From contig JAFGKY010000114.1 in assembly GCA_016928305.1 (NCBI GenBank), positions 1-64,000 on the forward strand: DNA of 64,000 nucleotides, in the 5' to 3' direction. A program made the position numbers and the translations under genes. A model generated the notes under the pieces. It was not told the DNA's origin. It worked only from the letters and a program-made list of their open reading frames with translations, and did no database searches. Positions 9,645-18,686 of this stretch are shown one piece after another (the first letter of the stretch is position 1; every line of letters starts with the position of its first letter). This stretch comes from Bacteroidales bacterium. GTDB taxonomy: Bacteria > Bacteroidota > Bacteroidia > Bacteroidales > UBA10428.

Positions 9645-10715
9645 TTACTTTTGTTTTTTCGGACTGTAAAATGAAAAATAATAGCCTATCGATAAAGTGA
9701 AGGTATGAAGGCTGAAATCATCATCCTGGTATTTATACTGGCTTAATGCATAGGTATTTTCAAAACGCTTATCAGGCAGGACAATATTATTGATCCCGAA
9801 ATTATACTGAAGATCAACAGCCAGAAATCCCCTCGGGATTTTATAATGCAATCCCATTCCTGCTATTGCGCTATAATACAGGGAATTACGATAATCTTTC
9901 AGATCTGTGCTTTCACCTGTGGAAGGTTGTTTGTTAATGGTACTGGAGGGGGTACCGGAAATCGTAAGTATATAATTAACGGATGCTCCGGCACGGAGGA
10001 AATAAAGCAATTTTCCGTTGTTAATCTCATAGAGGACCGAAACAGGGAAAGTAATTTTTTGCAGTTTTTCCTTAAAGGTATAAGCTTCCTTGTATACTGT
10101 CCCGTCTTCTCTTGGAATCGTATTTTCATCCGTAAAAGAATATTGATGCTGGGCAAAATGCAGTTCCATGTTGAGCATCAGCCGTTTTCCAAGATACCTT
10201 CCTGCTCCTATGCCTGCCTGATATCCCGTACCGGAAGCATTGCTTAATTCGGTGGTATGTTTATCCAGCATTGAATAAGGTTTTATAATGCGGGGATTGG
10301 TAAGGTTGATCCCGGCTATCAGACCAAACGAAAATTCGGATGTAGTACGATACGATTCGAAGAGATGAATAAACTCCACCGGATCATTCGGCATGATCTC
10401 ATATTCGGGATATTTCTTCAGGAACTCAGTCATGGTCCTTTCTGCGTCAAACTGATTGTCATCGAACAGATAGGCCAATATAAGCAATTTGTAAGCTTCA
10501 ATTTTTTGTGTACGGGTAAAGCCTTCCTGCATGCAGGAAGCGAGCATTTTGGGAATTTCGTCGATCATACCGAGGTCATAAAGATTTCTGGCTTCCTGCA
10601 ATGTTTTAGAGCAATCTTTTTGTGCCTGCGAAGACAGGGAAATACCAATAAACAACAGTACCAACAGGTACCCGGAAAAGTTTTTTGTAAATGAGGATTT
10701 GGTTAACAGGGGCAT
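9645..10715 (-). CDS. PorT-like outer-membrane beta-barrel with N-terminal helical (TPR-like) domain
   Basis: This is a 356-residue protein with a signal peptide ending SSQAQ. Residues about 33-115 are helical and TPR-like (EARNLYDLGMIDEIPKML, then YKLLILAYLF and YPEYEIMPNDP), a segment seen in front of PorT-type barrels. Residues about 130-350 alternate amphipathic strands with aromatic ends (FGLIAGINL, LYFLRAGASVNY, FTLSIGYYFSFY), as expected for an 8-10-strand outer-membrane barrel. The gene lies 12 bases after the nSTAND gene and 4 bases before the lipoprotein gene. The helical part would face the periplasm and could contact the periplasmic part of the nSTAND protein; that contact is inference only. 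No enzymatic residues are visible. Confidence 0.82.
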   Translation of the reverse strand: MPLLTKSSFTKNFSGYLLVLLFIGISLSSQAQKDCSKTLQEARNLYDLGMIDEIPKMLASCMQEGFTRTQKIEAYKLLILAYLFDDNQFDAERTMTEFLKKYPEYEIMPNDPVEFIHLFESYRTTSEFSFGLIAGINLTNPRIIKPYSMLDKHTTELSNASGTGYQAGIGAGRYLGKRLMLNMELHFAQHQYSFTDENTIPREDGTVYKEAYTFKEKLQKITFPVSVLYEINNGKLLYFLRAGASVNYILTISGTPSSTINKQPSTGESTDLKDYRNSLYYSAIAGMGLHYKIPRGFLAVDLQYNFGINNIVLPDKRFENTYALSQYKYQDDDFSLHTFTLSIGYYFSFYSPKKQK

Positions 10716-10727
10716 TATCGTTGGGTA

Positions 10728-13700
10728 TTATTTATTTTTACATGTTTTACGGTATTCAATATCAGGACTGACATAGTTTTCCCATTCACGCTGTGTAAAA
10801 TTCCTTTCGAGTTTTGAGCACAGGATATCTGCCATTTGATCTGCATAGACCGGCCAAACATAAATATAATTCGTTTTGGACAGATCACTCTGGTTGGCTG
10901 AAGATACAAGAAACCTGCCGTCGGGGCTGAAAGAAACGGAAAGAACAAAGTTATCGCCGTGTTCTTTTAGCACTACCGGTTTGTTATTCAGGTTATTGGC
11001 ATCCCAGATTCGCAATGATTTGTCGGTACTTGCAGTTGCTATTTGCCGGTCATCCGGGCTGAATTCCAAATCCATAATGGGGGCAGCATGTGCGGCAACC
11101 GTTCGGATAATTGTATTTGTTCTTGCATCCATTATTCGCATGGTTCCGTTTTTATCTCCAAAAGCAATTTTTGATCCGCTGCTATTGAAAGTTATGGCAT
11201 GGATTTTATTCCCGTCAGACTGGAACAGGATGGTCTTTTCCGTGTTGTCGATATTCCAGCGTATAACTTTTCCATCATCTGTTCCAACAACGATAAACCT
11301 TCCGCCAGGTGATACAGAAAGACAGCGGATTTTACTATCCGCTTTAACAAATAAGGAGTTGGTTCCTGCAATCAGATCCCAGTAAATTATGGTGTTATCC
11401 GTACTTGATGAAAAAAGGCCTTTGTTATCACTGGTAAATTCAAGTGCTTCAATCCATCCTTTATGACCTTCAAGATAAGCAGGTGCAGTATTCGATTGAT
11501 TAAGGTTAAACAATTGTATGCCTGTGGTTGTAGTTCCACATGCCAGCCAGCGTCCGTTTTTACTGATGGAAAGACTGCGGTTGATGAAATTATTATCGAT
11601 CAGTGTACGGAATGATTTTGAATTACCGGTCAGATCCCATCGAAGGATTTTACCATCGCTTCCGGAACTATAAAAGACGTTGGTATTTCCGACGAAGGCA
11701 AGGGACCGGATAGCTCCTTCATGGCCGTGCAAACCATTGTAATTCTTACCATTAAAGGCAACCATGGCGGCATACAGGGCGTTGTAAACATCGGGTTGAT
11801 TTACCTGGCCTTCATAGTCTCTATTGAATATATAGGATTGCAGGGCAAGCAATCCGGTAAGATTTTTATCTTCAACCTGAAGGGCTTTAGATGCCATGGC
11901 TTGTGATATTGATAGCATCCGTTTTTGTGCAGCCAGCATTTTTTCGCGGTCGGATTGAGTTTTTTGTTGTATGGCAGTTTCAGCGGTTTGCTCAGCCTGT
12001 GTCTTCTCCTGCAGAAATCTTTCACTGCGCTTTGCAGCTGCATCGGCTTGCTGAACTGCCAGTAACTTTTCTTTCTCAAAAAGCTGTGACTGGAATAATG
12101 CCTGAGCCTTTTCACGGTCGGCAGAATCTGCAATAAGCTGTGCCAGCAAAGCCTCTACCTCAGCCCTGTCGGCTTTGGCATCGGACAGGATTCTCAGGCT
12201 ATCGGCTTCGCGTTTCCGGTATTCAGCTTCATCCCTTTGATATTGAGCTTCTATGCTCTGTTCGATGGCTTTTTGACGTTGTGTAAGGGCAAAAACAACA
12301 AGAAACGAAAGAACCACGGCTGCCAGAAGCGCATATACTGCTAATTTTCGGGTTCGGTTCAATTCAAGCCGTTGTATTTTCACTTTGTTTTGTTCTTCCT
12401 GCAGGTATTTCTTTTCACTTGAATCAAGAAATACCATTACTTTTTCAAATGCAGGATTGTATTTTTTTGCCCAGGCGAGGGTAGGATTTTGGGTTTTTTT
12501 CCAGTTCAGTGCCAGGTGCAGATCCGGAGGCCTCCAGAGACCTGTTTTACCAAGCTGGAATTGAGACGATGCTTCGGCCAGGCGCAGGTACATCTGAACC
12601 GATGAGAATTCTTCATCCACCCAGGTTTTCAGTTTATCCCAGATTCGCATCAGGCTCTCGTGCGAAATATCAATCACGGTTTCACTGTCGATGGGTGTTC
12701 CTTCAACCGGAGTAAGAAAGGAACGCCCTTTGGCACGGAATCTTTCCACTACCTCTATGACGCTGGCATCGGGGACCTTTGCAATTTCAGCCAGGTAGCG
12801 GACAGTAGCAGGGTGGCGGGTGCCTTTATTGTCTGTGCCTTTTTCCGTAAGGCATTTAAAAATACTCTTGCAAACGCGTTTCCCATCGTCGGAAAGCTCG
12901 TCAAAAGCTTCATTTGCATGCATCGAAAGGGCGTTTTCAACCTTTCCGGCTGCTTCGTAATCTCTCATTTTTATGGGAACAGCAGGATCGTTATTATGTG
13001 CCCAACATTCCCAGGTACGCATCATGGCATGCTGCAATACCGGCAACTGGTCAGATTTGTCCTCAATGGAGTTTAGAATGTGATGCAGTAACTGCGAATC
13101 GATTTCCGCTCCTCCAACGGCTAACGGACCAAGAACTGCTTCACGAAAATCATCGCGGGTCATCTGCGGGATAAGGAAATTGCTTTTGTTGATAAGCTTT
13201 GTGAGTTCCTGAAACTGCGAACATTCACCGATAAAATCGCTGCGCATGGTAAGCACTACATATATCGGATATCCTTTTTGCCGGATGGCATTCACAAGAA
13301 GTTTGATATAGGCCTCTGTTTCATTTATGGCCGTATTGTCTTTCCGGCTTTCCTTGAACCGGAATAACTCTTCAAACTGGTCGATGATCAATAAAATATT
13401 TTCGTTTTCCGGTATCTTCATTTGCCGGATTGCATCAACCAGACCAAATGAACTTCGCCTGAGAACCGATAACAATATTTGCTTGCGGATAAAAACATCG
13501 TCATGAACGAGCTCGTGTTGTTCGTTTTTGGCAAGTGCTTCGGCAAGATTTTCAATGGGGCTGTTTCCGGGTCTTACAGCTATAATTTTCCAGTACGATC
13601 CGGTATTGGTTATAAAGCCCCCATACAGGGTCGGAATCAGTCCGCAATAAATCAACGATGATTTTCCGCTTCCCGATGCACCGGTAACGGCAGCAAAATG

Positions 13701-13853
13701 ATTTCTGGCCAGGTGTTCAAGTACGATTTCACTTTGCCCTTCCCTGCCAAAGAACAAATGACTCTCTTCCACGGTAAAAGGCCTTAATCCGGGGAAAGGA
13801 TTGGTAATGGATAAAGTTCCTGTTTTAATATGCCGTGTTACGTTTTCAGTCAT
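10728..13853 (-). CDS. Membrane-anchored nSTAND NTPase with C-terminal seven-bladed WD40 propeller
   Basis: This 1041-residue signalling ATPase opens with NPFPGLRPF (18-26) and FFGRE (34-38), the entry signature of nSTAND1 proteins. It has Walker A GASGSGKSS (58-66), Walker B LLIIDQFEEL (154-163), a sensor-like LTMRSDF (about 201-207) and the ISHESLMRIWDKL motif (about 396-409). One strong transmembrane helix lies at about 504-524, followed by a charged coiled coil to about 650 and seven WD40 blades (about 707-1025). The basic flank before the helix suggests a cytosolic NTPase and a periplasmic coiled coil and propeller. STAND proteins act as ligand-triggered oligomerising switches in conflict and signalling systems. 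The ATG overlaps the stop of the TIR gene (ATGA), indicating coupled expression. The trigger and target are unknown. Confidence 0.9.
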   Translation of the reverse strand: MTENVTRHIKTGTLSITNPFPGLRPFTVEESHLFFGREGQSEIVLEHLARNHFAAVTGASGSGKSSLIYCGLIPTLYGGFITNTGSYWKIIAVRPGNSPIENLAEALAKNEQHELVHDDVFIRKQILLSVLRRSSFGLVDAIRQMKIPENENILLIIDQFEELFRFKESRKDNTAINETEAYIKLLVNAIRQKGYPIYVVLTMRSDFIGECSQFQELTKLINKSNFLIPQMTRDDFREAVLGPLAVGGAEIDSQLLHHILNSIEDKSDQLPVLQHAMMRTWECWAHNNDPAVPIKMRDYEAAGKVENALSMHANEAFDELSDDGKRVCKSIFKCLTEKGTDNKGTRHPATVRYLAEIAKVPDASVIEVVERFRAKGRSFLTPVEGTPIDSETVIDISHESLMRIWDKLKTWVDEEFSSVQMYLRLAEASSQFQLGKTGLWRPPDLHLALNWKKTQNPTLAWAKKYNPAFEKVMVFLDSSEKKYLQEEQNKVKIQRLELNRTRKLAVYALLAAVVLSFLVVFALTQRQKAIEQSIEAQYQRDEAEYRKREADSLRILSDAKADRAEVEALLAQLIADSADREKAQALFQSQLFEKEKLLAVQQADAAAKRSERFLQEKTQAEQTAETAIQQKTQSDREKMLAAQKRMLSISQAMASKALQVEDKNLTGLLALQSYIFNRDYEGQVNQPDVYNALYAAMVAFNGKNYNGLHGHEGAIRSLAFVGNTNVFYSSGSDGKILRWDLTGNSKSFRTLIDNNFINRSLSISKNGRWLACGTTTTGIQLFNLNQSNTAPAYLEGHKGWIEALEFTSDNKGLFSSSTDNTIIYWDLIAGTNSLFVKADSKIRCLSVSPGGRFIVVGTDDGKVIRWNIDNTEKTILFQSDGNKIHAITFNSSGSKIAFGDKNGTMRIMDARTNTIIRTVAAHAAPIMDLEFSPDDRQIATASTDKSLRIWDANNLNNKPVVLKEHGDNFVLSVSFSPDGRFLVSSANQSDLSKTNYIYVWPVYADQMADILCSKLERNFTQREWENYVSPDIEYRKTCKNK

Positions 13854-15310
13854 TTTTTAATAATCTGATCCAGAAAATGATGTATGGCCGTATTGTTAAT
13901 TTCTTCATTCCAGATCACCGTGACATTGCGTAAAAATAATAAAGATTTATCAGTTGTTTTTTGCGGTGAAAAAATTCCGATGGCTTTAAAAGGTTTTTCT
14001 TTACCAAATCCGGGTACTTTGACAAGATCCCGTATTTTGCTGTTCAACCATTCCATGGAGCTATTACCTTTATAAATAATAACGGCATCCACTTTTTTTA
14101 ATGTTTTAACATGATCGGTAATGGACAAATATTCTTTTCCGGCAGTATCCGCGGTAATGATCCTGAATCCACGATTCTGAATGAGAGCAACATATTCCTG
14201 TAATTTTTGTTTTTCCGGCTCTTCGTGAAGGAAGTACAACGAATAGCCCGGTTCTGCATGAGTCTCATGTAAATTGGATATTTCATTCAATTTATTGTTC
14301 ACAAGGGTTTTGAACACCTCGAGGGGGGCTTCTATGATTTCAGTCCTTTCCTGCGTTTCATCACGCTTCATCCGTTTCAGGTACAGTGACTGTCGTTGAT
14401 CGGTGGTTTTCAGATCACTGGGTATCCAAATGATCTGGTAAGGTTTGTTTCGGTTTTCTTTGGATTCTATAAATTCTTTAACCACACGGGCTTGAAAATC
14501 AATCAATGAATATTTGGCATTTTTTATAAAATCTCCGTAAAAAGCTCCCATCATATGAATAGCCACCACGGATTGCTTCAGATTATCCTCCATAATAGTC
14601 CGGGCATGTTCGCTATCATTGGGTATTGTCAAAACCGGGAGTACTTTATATCCCAGATGCCGTAACTCACGTTTCAGAATGTCGCGGTTTTCCTGCTGAT
14701 CAAAACTGGTCTCTGCCAGAAAGATAGCATTGTTATCAGCGATGTGGCTTTTTGTCTTATTCTGGTCTTTTAGCTCATGCAGGGAGTTATAGATATCATA
14801 GGCCAGGTCAATCAGTTTTGACCAGAACTTATCATCCGGCAATTGATTCTCCTGTAGCTGAAAGCTAACGGGTTTTTTACTATAGCGGTTAATCTCAAAA
14901 AAATTATACTGGAGCTCGGATTTCAGTGAATCAGGTTCTTCACCTTCACGAAGGGGAAGAGTTAGTATTTTAAAGATCCTGTTGTTGGTTTTATCGGCTC
15001 CGGAAGCATGATACACGGCTTCATAAATGTTATTCAGTTCCTTTAAATAAGAATCTGATTTAACATCTTCAGGAGTAACAATCGCAACAAACACACCGGT
15101 TTTCTTAAAAATATCAACCGGATCTTCATTCATTAATTGCTGCCGGGTTCGCAAATCGTCATGCAAAAGTATGGTTGGTTTCTCATCAAATAAACGCTGC
15201 AATACAACATGCAAATGATGACAAAACTGCTGCACCCAGGGATTCACTTGCTGATTGTCCCGATTTGAAACGGCTTCGTAACTGATAAATATGTCATACT
15301 CAAAATTCAT
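13850..15310 (-). CDS. Protein with three TIR-like domains
   Basis: This is a 486-residue cytosolic protein with no signal peptide. Domain 1 (about 1-185) begins YDIFISY, the classic TIR strand A, and has VAIVTPEDVKSDSYLKEL, where Glu91 aligns with the catalytic glutamate of NAD-cleaving TIRs. Domain 2 (about 195-345) shows IFLAETSFD, RELRHLGYKVLP and AIHMMGAFYGDF, the pattern of DUF4062/TIR-like domains found beside nSTAND proteins. Domain 3 (about 350-486) has YSLYFLHEEPE, G(F)RIITAD, DAVIIYKGNSSMEW and KPFKAIGIF, a third TIR-like fold with a WLNSKIRDL helix. Its stop overlaps the nSTAND start by four bases, and it begins nine bases after the transporter-like gene. NADase activity is plausible for domain 1 only; domains 2 and 3 look like partner-binding folds. 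Confidence 0.82.
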   Translation of the reverse strand: MNFEYDIFISYEAVSNRDNQQVNPWVQQFCHHLHVVLQRLFDEKPTILLHDDLRTRQQLMNEDPVDIFKKTGVFVAIVTPEDVKSDSYLKELNNIYEAVYHASGADKTNNRIFKILTLPLREGEEPDSLKSELQYNFFEINRYSKKPVSFQLQENQLPDDKFWSKLIDLAYDIYNSLHELKDQNKTKSHIADNNAIFLAETSFDQQENRDILKRELRHLGYKVLPVLTIPNDSEHARTIMEDNLKQSVVAIHMMGAFYGDFIKNAKYSLIDFQARVVKEFIESKENRNKPYQIIWIPSDLKTTDQRQSLYLKRMKRDETQERTEIIEAPLEVFKTLVNNKLNEISNLHETHAEPGYSLYFLHEEPEKQKLQEYVALIQNRGFRIITADTAGKEYLSITDHVKTLKKVDAVIIYKGNSSMEWLNSKIRDLVKVPGFGKEKPFKAIGIFSPQKTTDKSLLFLRNVTVIWNEEINNTAIHHFLDQIIKK

Positions 15311-15319
15311 AGAATCGTT

Positions 15320-18300
15320 TTACGCTGGTGATTCTTCTATTAACTCAAATAACAACTTCCGGAAATCAAGGTTGTCAAAAGCCAGATTATTTAACATTTC
15401 CAGATCAAGGCTGAAAAAAGTAAGATCGGTAACAGCCCTGAAAGAAAATGCTTCATATACAGAGAAAATATCGCTGTAAATTATATCATTTTTACTAAAT
15501 GTAAATACTTTATTGGCGGAATTCCTGATTTCTACCTTTCCGGCCTGAATAACAATCAATGGATAATGAACATCATTTTTCTTGATCAGTAGCTGGTCAT
15601 TGGACGATAAATTATTCAAATCCAAATGCTTGGAAATTTCCAGTAATATATCTTCATGAATGGTTTTGCATTTTTTAACGTCCTTCAAAAACCGGATCCT
15701 GTCAATGAGCAGGTACGGGACTTTCCGGTTTGTAGCCCGTTCAAGGGAATTCTGTATTTCCAAAACCGCAGTGGGATCAAGGCGTGGGAAAACTGAATTT
15801 AGATATCCGGGTTCAATTTGTTCAATAACATACGAGGCCGATTCGCGGAATACTCTGTCGGGGTGAAATAACATAGCTATTAATTCCTGGCTGATATGAG
15901 GATGTCTTATCTTGAGCAGGCTGAAAATGGCACATACTTTTGTATAATAGGAAAGTGCATTGAAATCACGTATAATTATCTCATTAATAAGGTCTTCAGG
16001 ATCTTTTTTTTCGGTCTGGAAAAAATATTCAAGCTGCTTAACCCTGCTGCTGATTGAAAGATTCTCCACCACCGGGAAAAATACCTGTTTGATTTCCTCA
16101 TTTAAAATCTGATCAAGCATCTCGATGGCAAAACTGATATCGGTATCATTGCCTTCTGAAAGCAAATTACGGATATTATTGATTGAGGCAGTATTATAAG
16201 CCAACGCCAGTAATTGGAATAATGTGTCATAATTGTCTTTAATTTCCGATTCAAAGGCTTCATGCAGCAACGGAAATTTTCTTGATTTATTCAGTACCTG
16301 ATAAACAGAATAATTCCATGCCATAACAGTAATCAGGCGTATTATGCTGTTTAATATACGGTTTAGATTGGTTGGCGTAGCCTGGAATTTTGCTTCACGC
16401 AAGGAAAATATAGCCTGGCGTGTGAGATATCGGTTCTGGTTTTCTATTTTGGTCAACAGCAGATCAATGGCTTTAGGACTTCCGATTTTGCCATAGATTC
16501 TGATAATCCTTGAGAGCAAGGTGTTATCAGCATCCGGCTGAAGAAAGACCTGTTCAAGGCTCTCAAGAGCCGGGTCTCCGATTTTAATAAGGGCTTCAAA
16601 AGCAAACTGATAATAACCGGGTGTGGACAGATAGCCAATCAGGACATGACTGTGTTCGGCGCAATTCAGACGGGCCATCGCTCTGATTGCTGAAATTTTA
16701 ACTTCAGGTTCAATATCCCTTGAAAGGCTCATCACAATATCATTCCAATCCATTTTCCCCGATGTACCCGCAATTTCTGCTGCTAATATCCGGTCATTGA
16801 TATTATGGGAGTTTGATAAAAGGGTCAGTGTTTCCTTGTCTTGACCGAAGCTTAGCTTTGTTTCAAAGCGATTCATTATACGTCGAGCCAGTGTATGGGC
16901 TTCCTTATTCTGGGTCTCTTTGAGTGAGGGTGCTTCTTTTAATACCGGTAAAGCATTAAGTACAGAGTATTCATCGATCTTTTCAAGAAGGTACTTTTTT
17001 ATTTCAAAGGAGCTCGAAGCTAATAAACCGATCAGATGTTTCTCATGCTGTATAGGTTCAATACGTTCAAATAACGACAGGGCAGTTATCACCTTTTTTG
17101 GATCAACATGATTGATCAGGCTATGTGCCTTTTCATCTGTACTTGTTAATTCATGTTCTATCAGTCTTATATTTGATTTCAGCCGTCTGATCCCTTCAAT
17201 AAGAGCTTTTTGATAGGCTTTTATCAGTTTTATCGCAACCACAAGCCATGCAATTGAAAGCAGCAGTATTAAAAAGTTCTGAAACAACTCGTTTTTCAGT
17301 CCGATATAAAGAAATCCAAGCAAAAGAAGTCCTGCAATTCCTATTCCGGTCATTCGCAAGGTACCGTCAATACGGGGAATAATAACGTTATGGAAACGAA
17401 TATCGAGAGTACGGAACAAAACCTTTAATGAGGGCCCTTCAATGGCATCGCGTGTAATCTGATAACCTATTTTTACCATGGTGATCATAAGGAAAACATA
17501 GGTGAAACGGGTAAGGGTTGCCGATGATCCTCCCAGAAAGTTTACAAGAAGTAAAGCAATTGTTGCCAGTCCGATACCAGCCGGGATTAATACAAGGCTG
17601 TAAGGAGAATCATAAGAATATAGTATTTTGCGGATCAGGGATTTTTCAACAAAATAAACCACGATTATCATTACACCCATGAAAAAAGCCAGGAATTTCG
17701 AAAAACCAACCAGTTTGGGATATGTTAAACTGGCCAAAGAAATGAACTGAAAATGAACTAAATATGCAATAATAGTAGACAGAATGACAAAGGCTACTAA
17801 CAGCAGTGTATATCGTGTATAGAACATTTCAATAAATTTCGAGCGAATCGGATTCAATTTTTTCAGCGGATGATACAAAACCGGAGAAAAACGATGAACT
17901 ACATTCATGATTAGCTGCAATCCTGCTATAATTACCATAAAACCAATACATGCCAGCAACATCAGATCCCGATCCCATGTAAAATAGAACAAGGCAACCA
18001 GCAGAAAAGATGCCACTATCATACCACTTATCTGAAATGCTCTGATATAAGGATATAACCTGCGGCTTTGTGCCGGTGTGTATATGTTTCGCATCGATCG
18101 CCAGAACACCAGCAAGGTAATAACGGTAACCGGAAACATCAATGAAAGTGGTACCATAAGGGATATTCCATAGATCGAAACGCTGCTGATGGGTTCGTAA
18201 AAATACACTGCGCTAATTGCCAACAATATAACAAGATAATTTGCCAGGATAAAAAACCTGAAATCGAGCCGGTTTGAAAAGAATACATAAAATAACATAT

Positions 18301-18499
18301 AGACTAAGCCCAGGAATCCTGAAATAACAAGAGTAATAGGAATCATACTGCTGTTGTGTGATTGAAAGAAAATAACATGTGCACCGATATCAAATGTTAC
18401 CAGGAACGCTCCTGTAAAGAGGGCCTGTATGCAAGAAAGAAAAAAGATAAAAAATTCGCTGGCTTTCAAATCTGCTTTATTTGGGAACGGGATTTTCAT
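15320..18499 (-). CDS. MFS/nucleotide-translocase-like membrane protein fused to HEAT repeats and a degenerate cNMP-binding domain
   Basis: This 1059-residue first gene of the operon has about 10-12 transmembrane helices (residues 15-430), with an arrangement similar to MFS and ATP/ADP-translocase-like proteins. A charged helical linker (430-480) follows. Residues about 480-940 are HEAT-like alpha-helical repeats (for example EPEVKISAIRAMARL and DPALESLEQVF). The C-terminus (about 955-1059) resembles a cyclic-nucleotide-binding beta-roll (PLIVIQAGKVEIR, FRAVTDLTFFSL). The FGE phosphate-cassette residues are missing, so nucleotide binding is doubtful. Related MFS-HEAT-cNBD fusions occur in other Bacteroidota. 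Solute transport is not demonstrated; a membrane receptor or anchor for the TIR protein is an equal possibility. Spacing to the next gene is nine bases. Confidence 0.78.
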   Translation of the reverse strand: MKIPFPNKADLKASEFFIFFLSCIQALFTGAFLVTFDIGAHVIFFQSHNSSMIPITLVISGFLGLVYMLFYVFFSNRLDFRFFILANYLVILLAISAVYFYEPISSVSIYGISLMVPLSLMFPVTVITLLVFWRSMRNIYTPAQSRRLYPYIRAFQISGMIVASFLLVALFYFTWDRDLMLLACIGFMVIIAGLQLIMNVVHRFSPVLYHPLKKLNPIRSKFIEMFYTRYTLLLVAFVILSTIIAYLVHFQFISLASLTYPKLVGFSKFLAFFMGVMIIVVYFVEKSLIRKILYSYDSPYSLVLIPAGIGLATIALLLVNFLGGSSATLTRFTYVFLMITMVKIGYQITRDAIEGPSLKVLFRTLDIRFHNVIIPRIDGTLRMTGIGIAGLLLLGFLYIGLKNELFQNFLILLLSIAWLVVAIKLIKAYQKALIEGIRRLKSNIRLIEHELTSTDEKAHSLINHVDPKKVITALSLFERIEPIQHEKHLIGLLASSSFEIKKYLLEKIDEYSVLNALPVLKEAPSLKETQNKEAHTLARRIMNRFETKLSFGQDKETLTLLSNSHNINDRILAAEIAGTSGKMDWNDIVMSLSRDIEPEVKISAIRAMARLNCAEHSHVLIGYLSTPGYYQFAFEALIKIGDPALESLEQVFLQPDADNTLLSRIIRIYGKIGSPKAIDLLLTKIENQNRYLTRQAIFSLREAKFQATPTNLNRILNSIIRLITVMAWNYSVYQVLNKSRKFPLLHEAFESEIKDNYDTLFQLLALAYNTASINNIRNLLSEGNDTDISFAIEMLDQILNEEIKQVFFPVVENLSISSRVKQLEYFFQTEKKDPEDLINEIIIRDFNALSYYTKVCAIFSLLKIRHPHISQELIAMLFHPDRVFRESASYVIEQIEPGYLNSVFPRLDPTAVLEIQNSLERATNRKVPYLLIDRIRFLKDVKKCKTIHEDILLEISKHLDLNNLSSNDQLLIKKNDVHYPLIVIQAGKVEIRNSANKVFTFSKNDIIYSDIFSVYEAFSFRAVTDLTFFSLDLEMLNNLAFDNLDFRKLLFELIEESPA

Positions 18500-18554
18500 T
18501 TATGCAAGAAAAAGTCTGATGAAAATACATTGAAAACTAAAATCCTAAAACCCG

Positions 18555-18584
18555 TAAAATTAAGAAATTATTAGAGTAAATCAA
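18555..18584 (-). promoter_or_regulatory. Candidate promoter of the TIR/nSTAND operon
   Basis: On the minus strand a TTG is followed, after exactly 19 bases, by TAATTTTA, one mismatch from TAnnTTTG. It lies 56 bases before the ATG of the MFS-HEAT gene, leaving an AT-rich leader. No other matching site was seen in the 187-base gap, so this probably drives all five genes. Confidence 0.4.
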
Positions 18585-18686
18585 GATTTTATATGGAAGG
18601 CTATTGTACATTCATCCCATATAAACGCTTTCTGATAAAGATTTTTACAACAAGATTCCATTTTTCTTCCTGATTATTAAAAAAAG

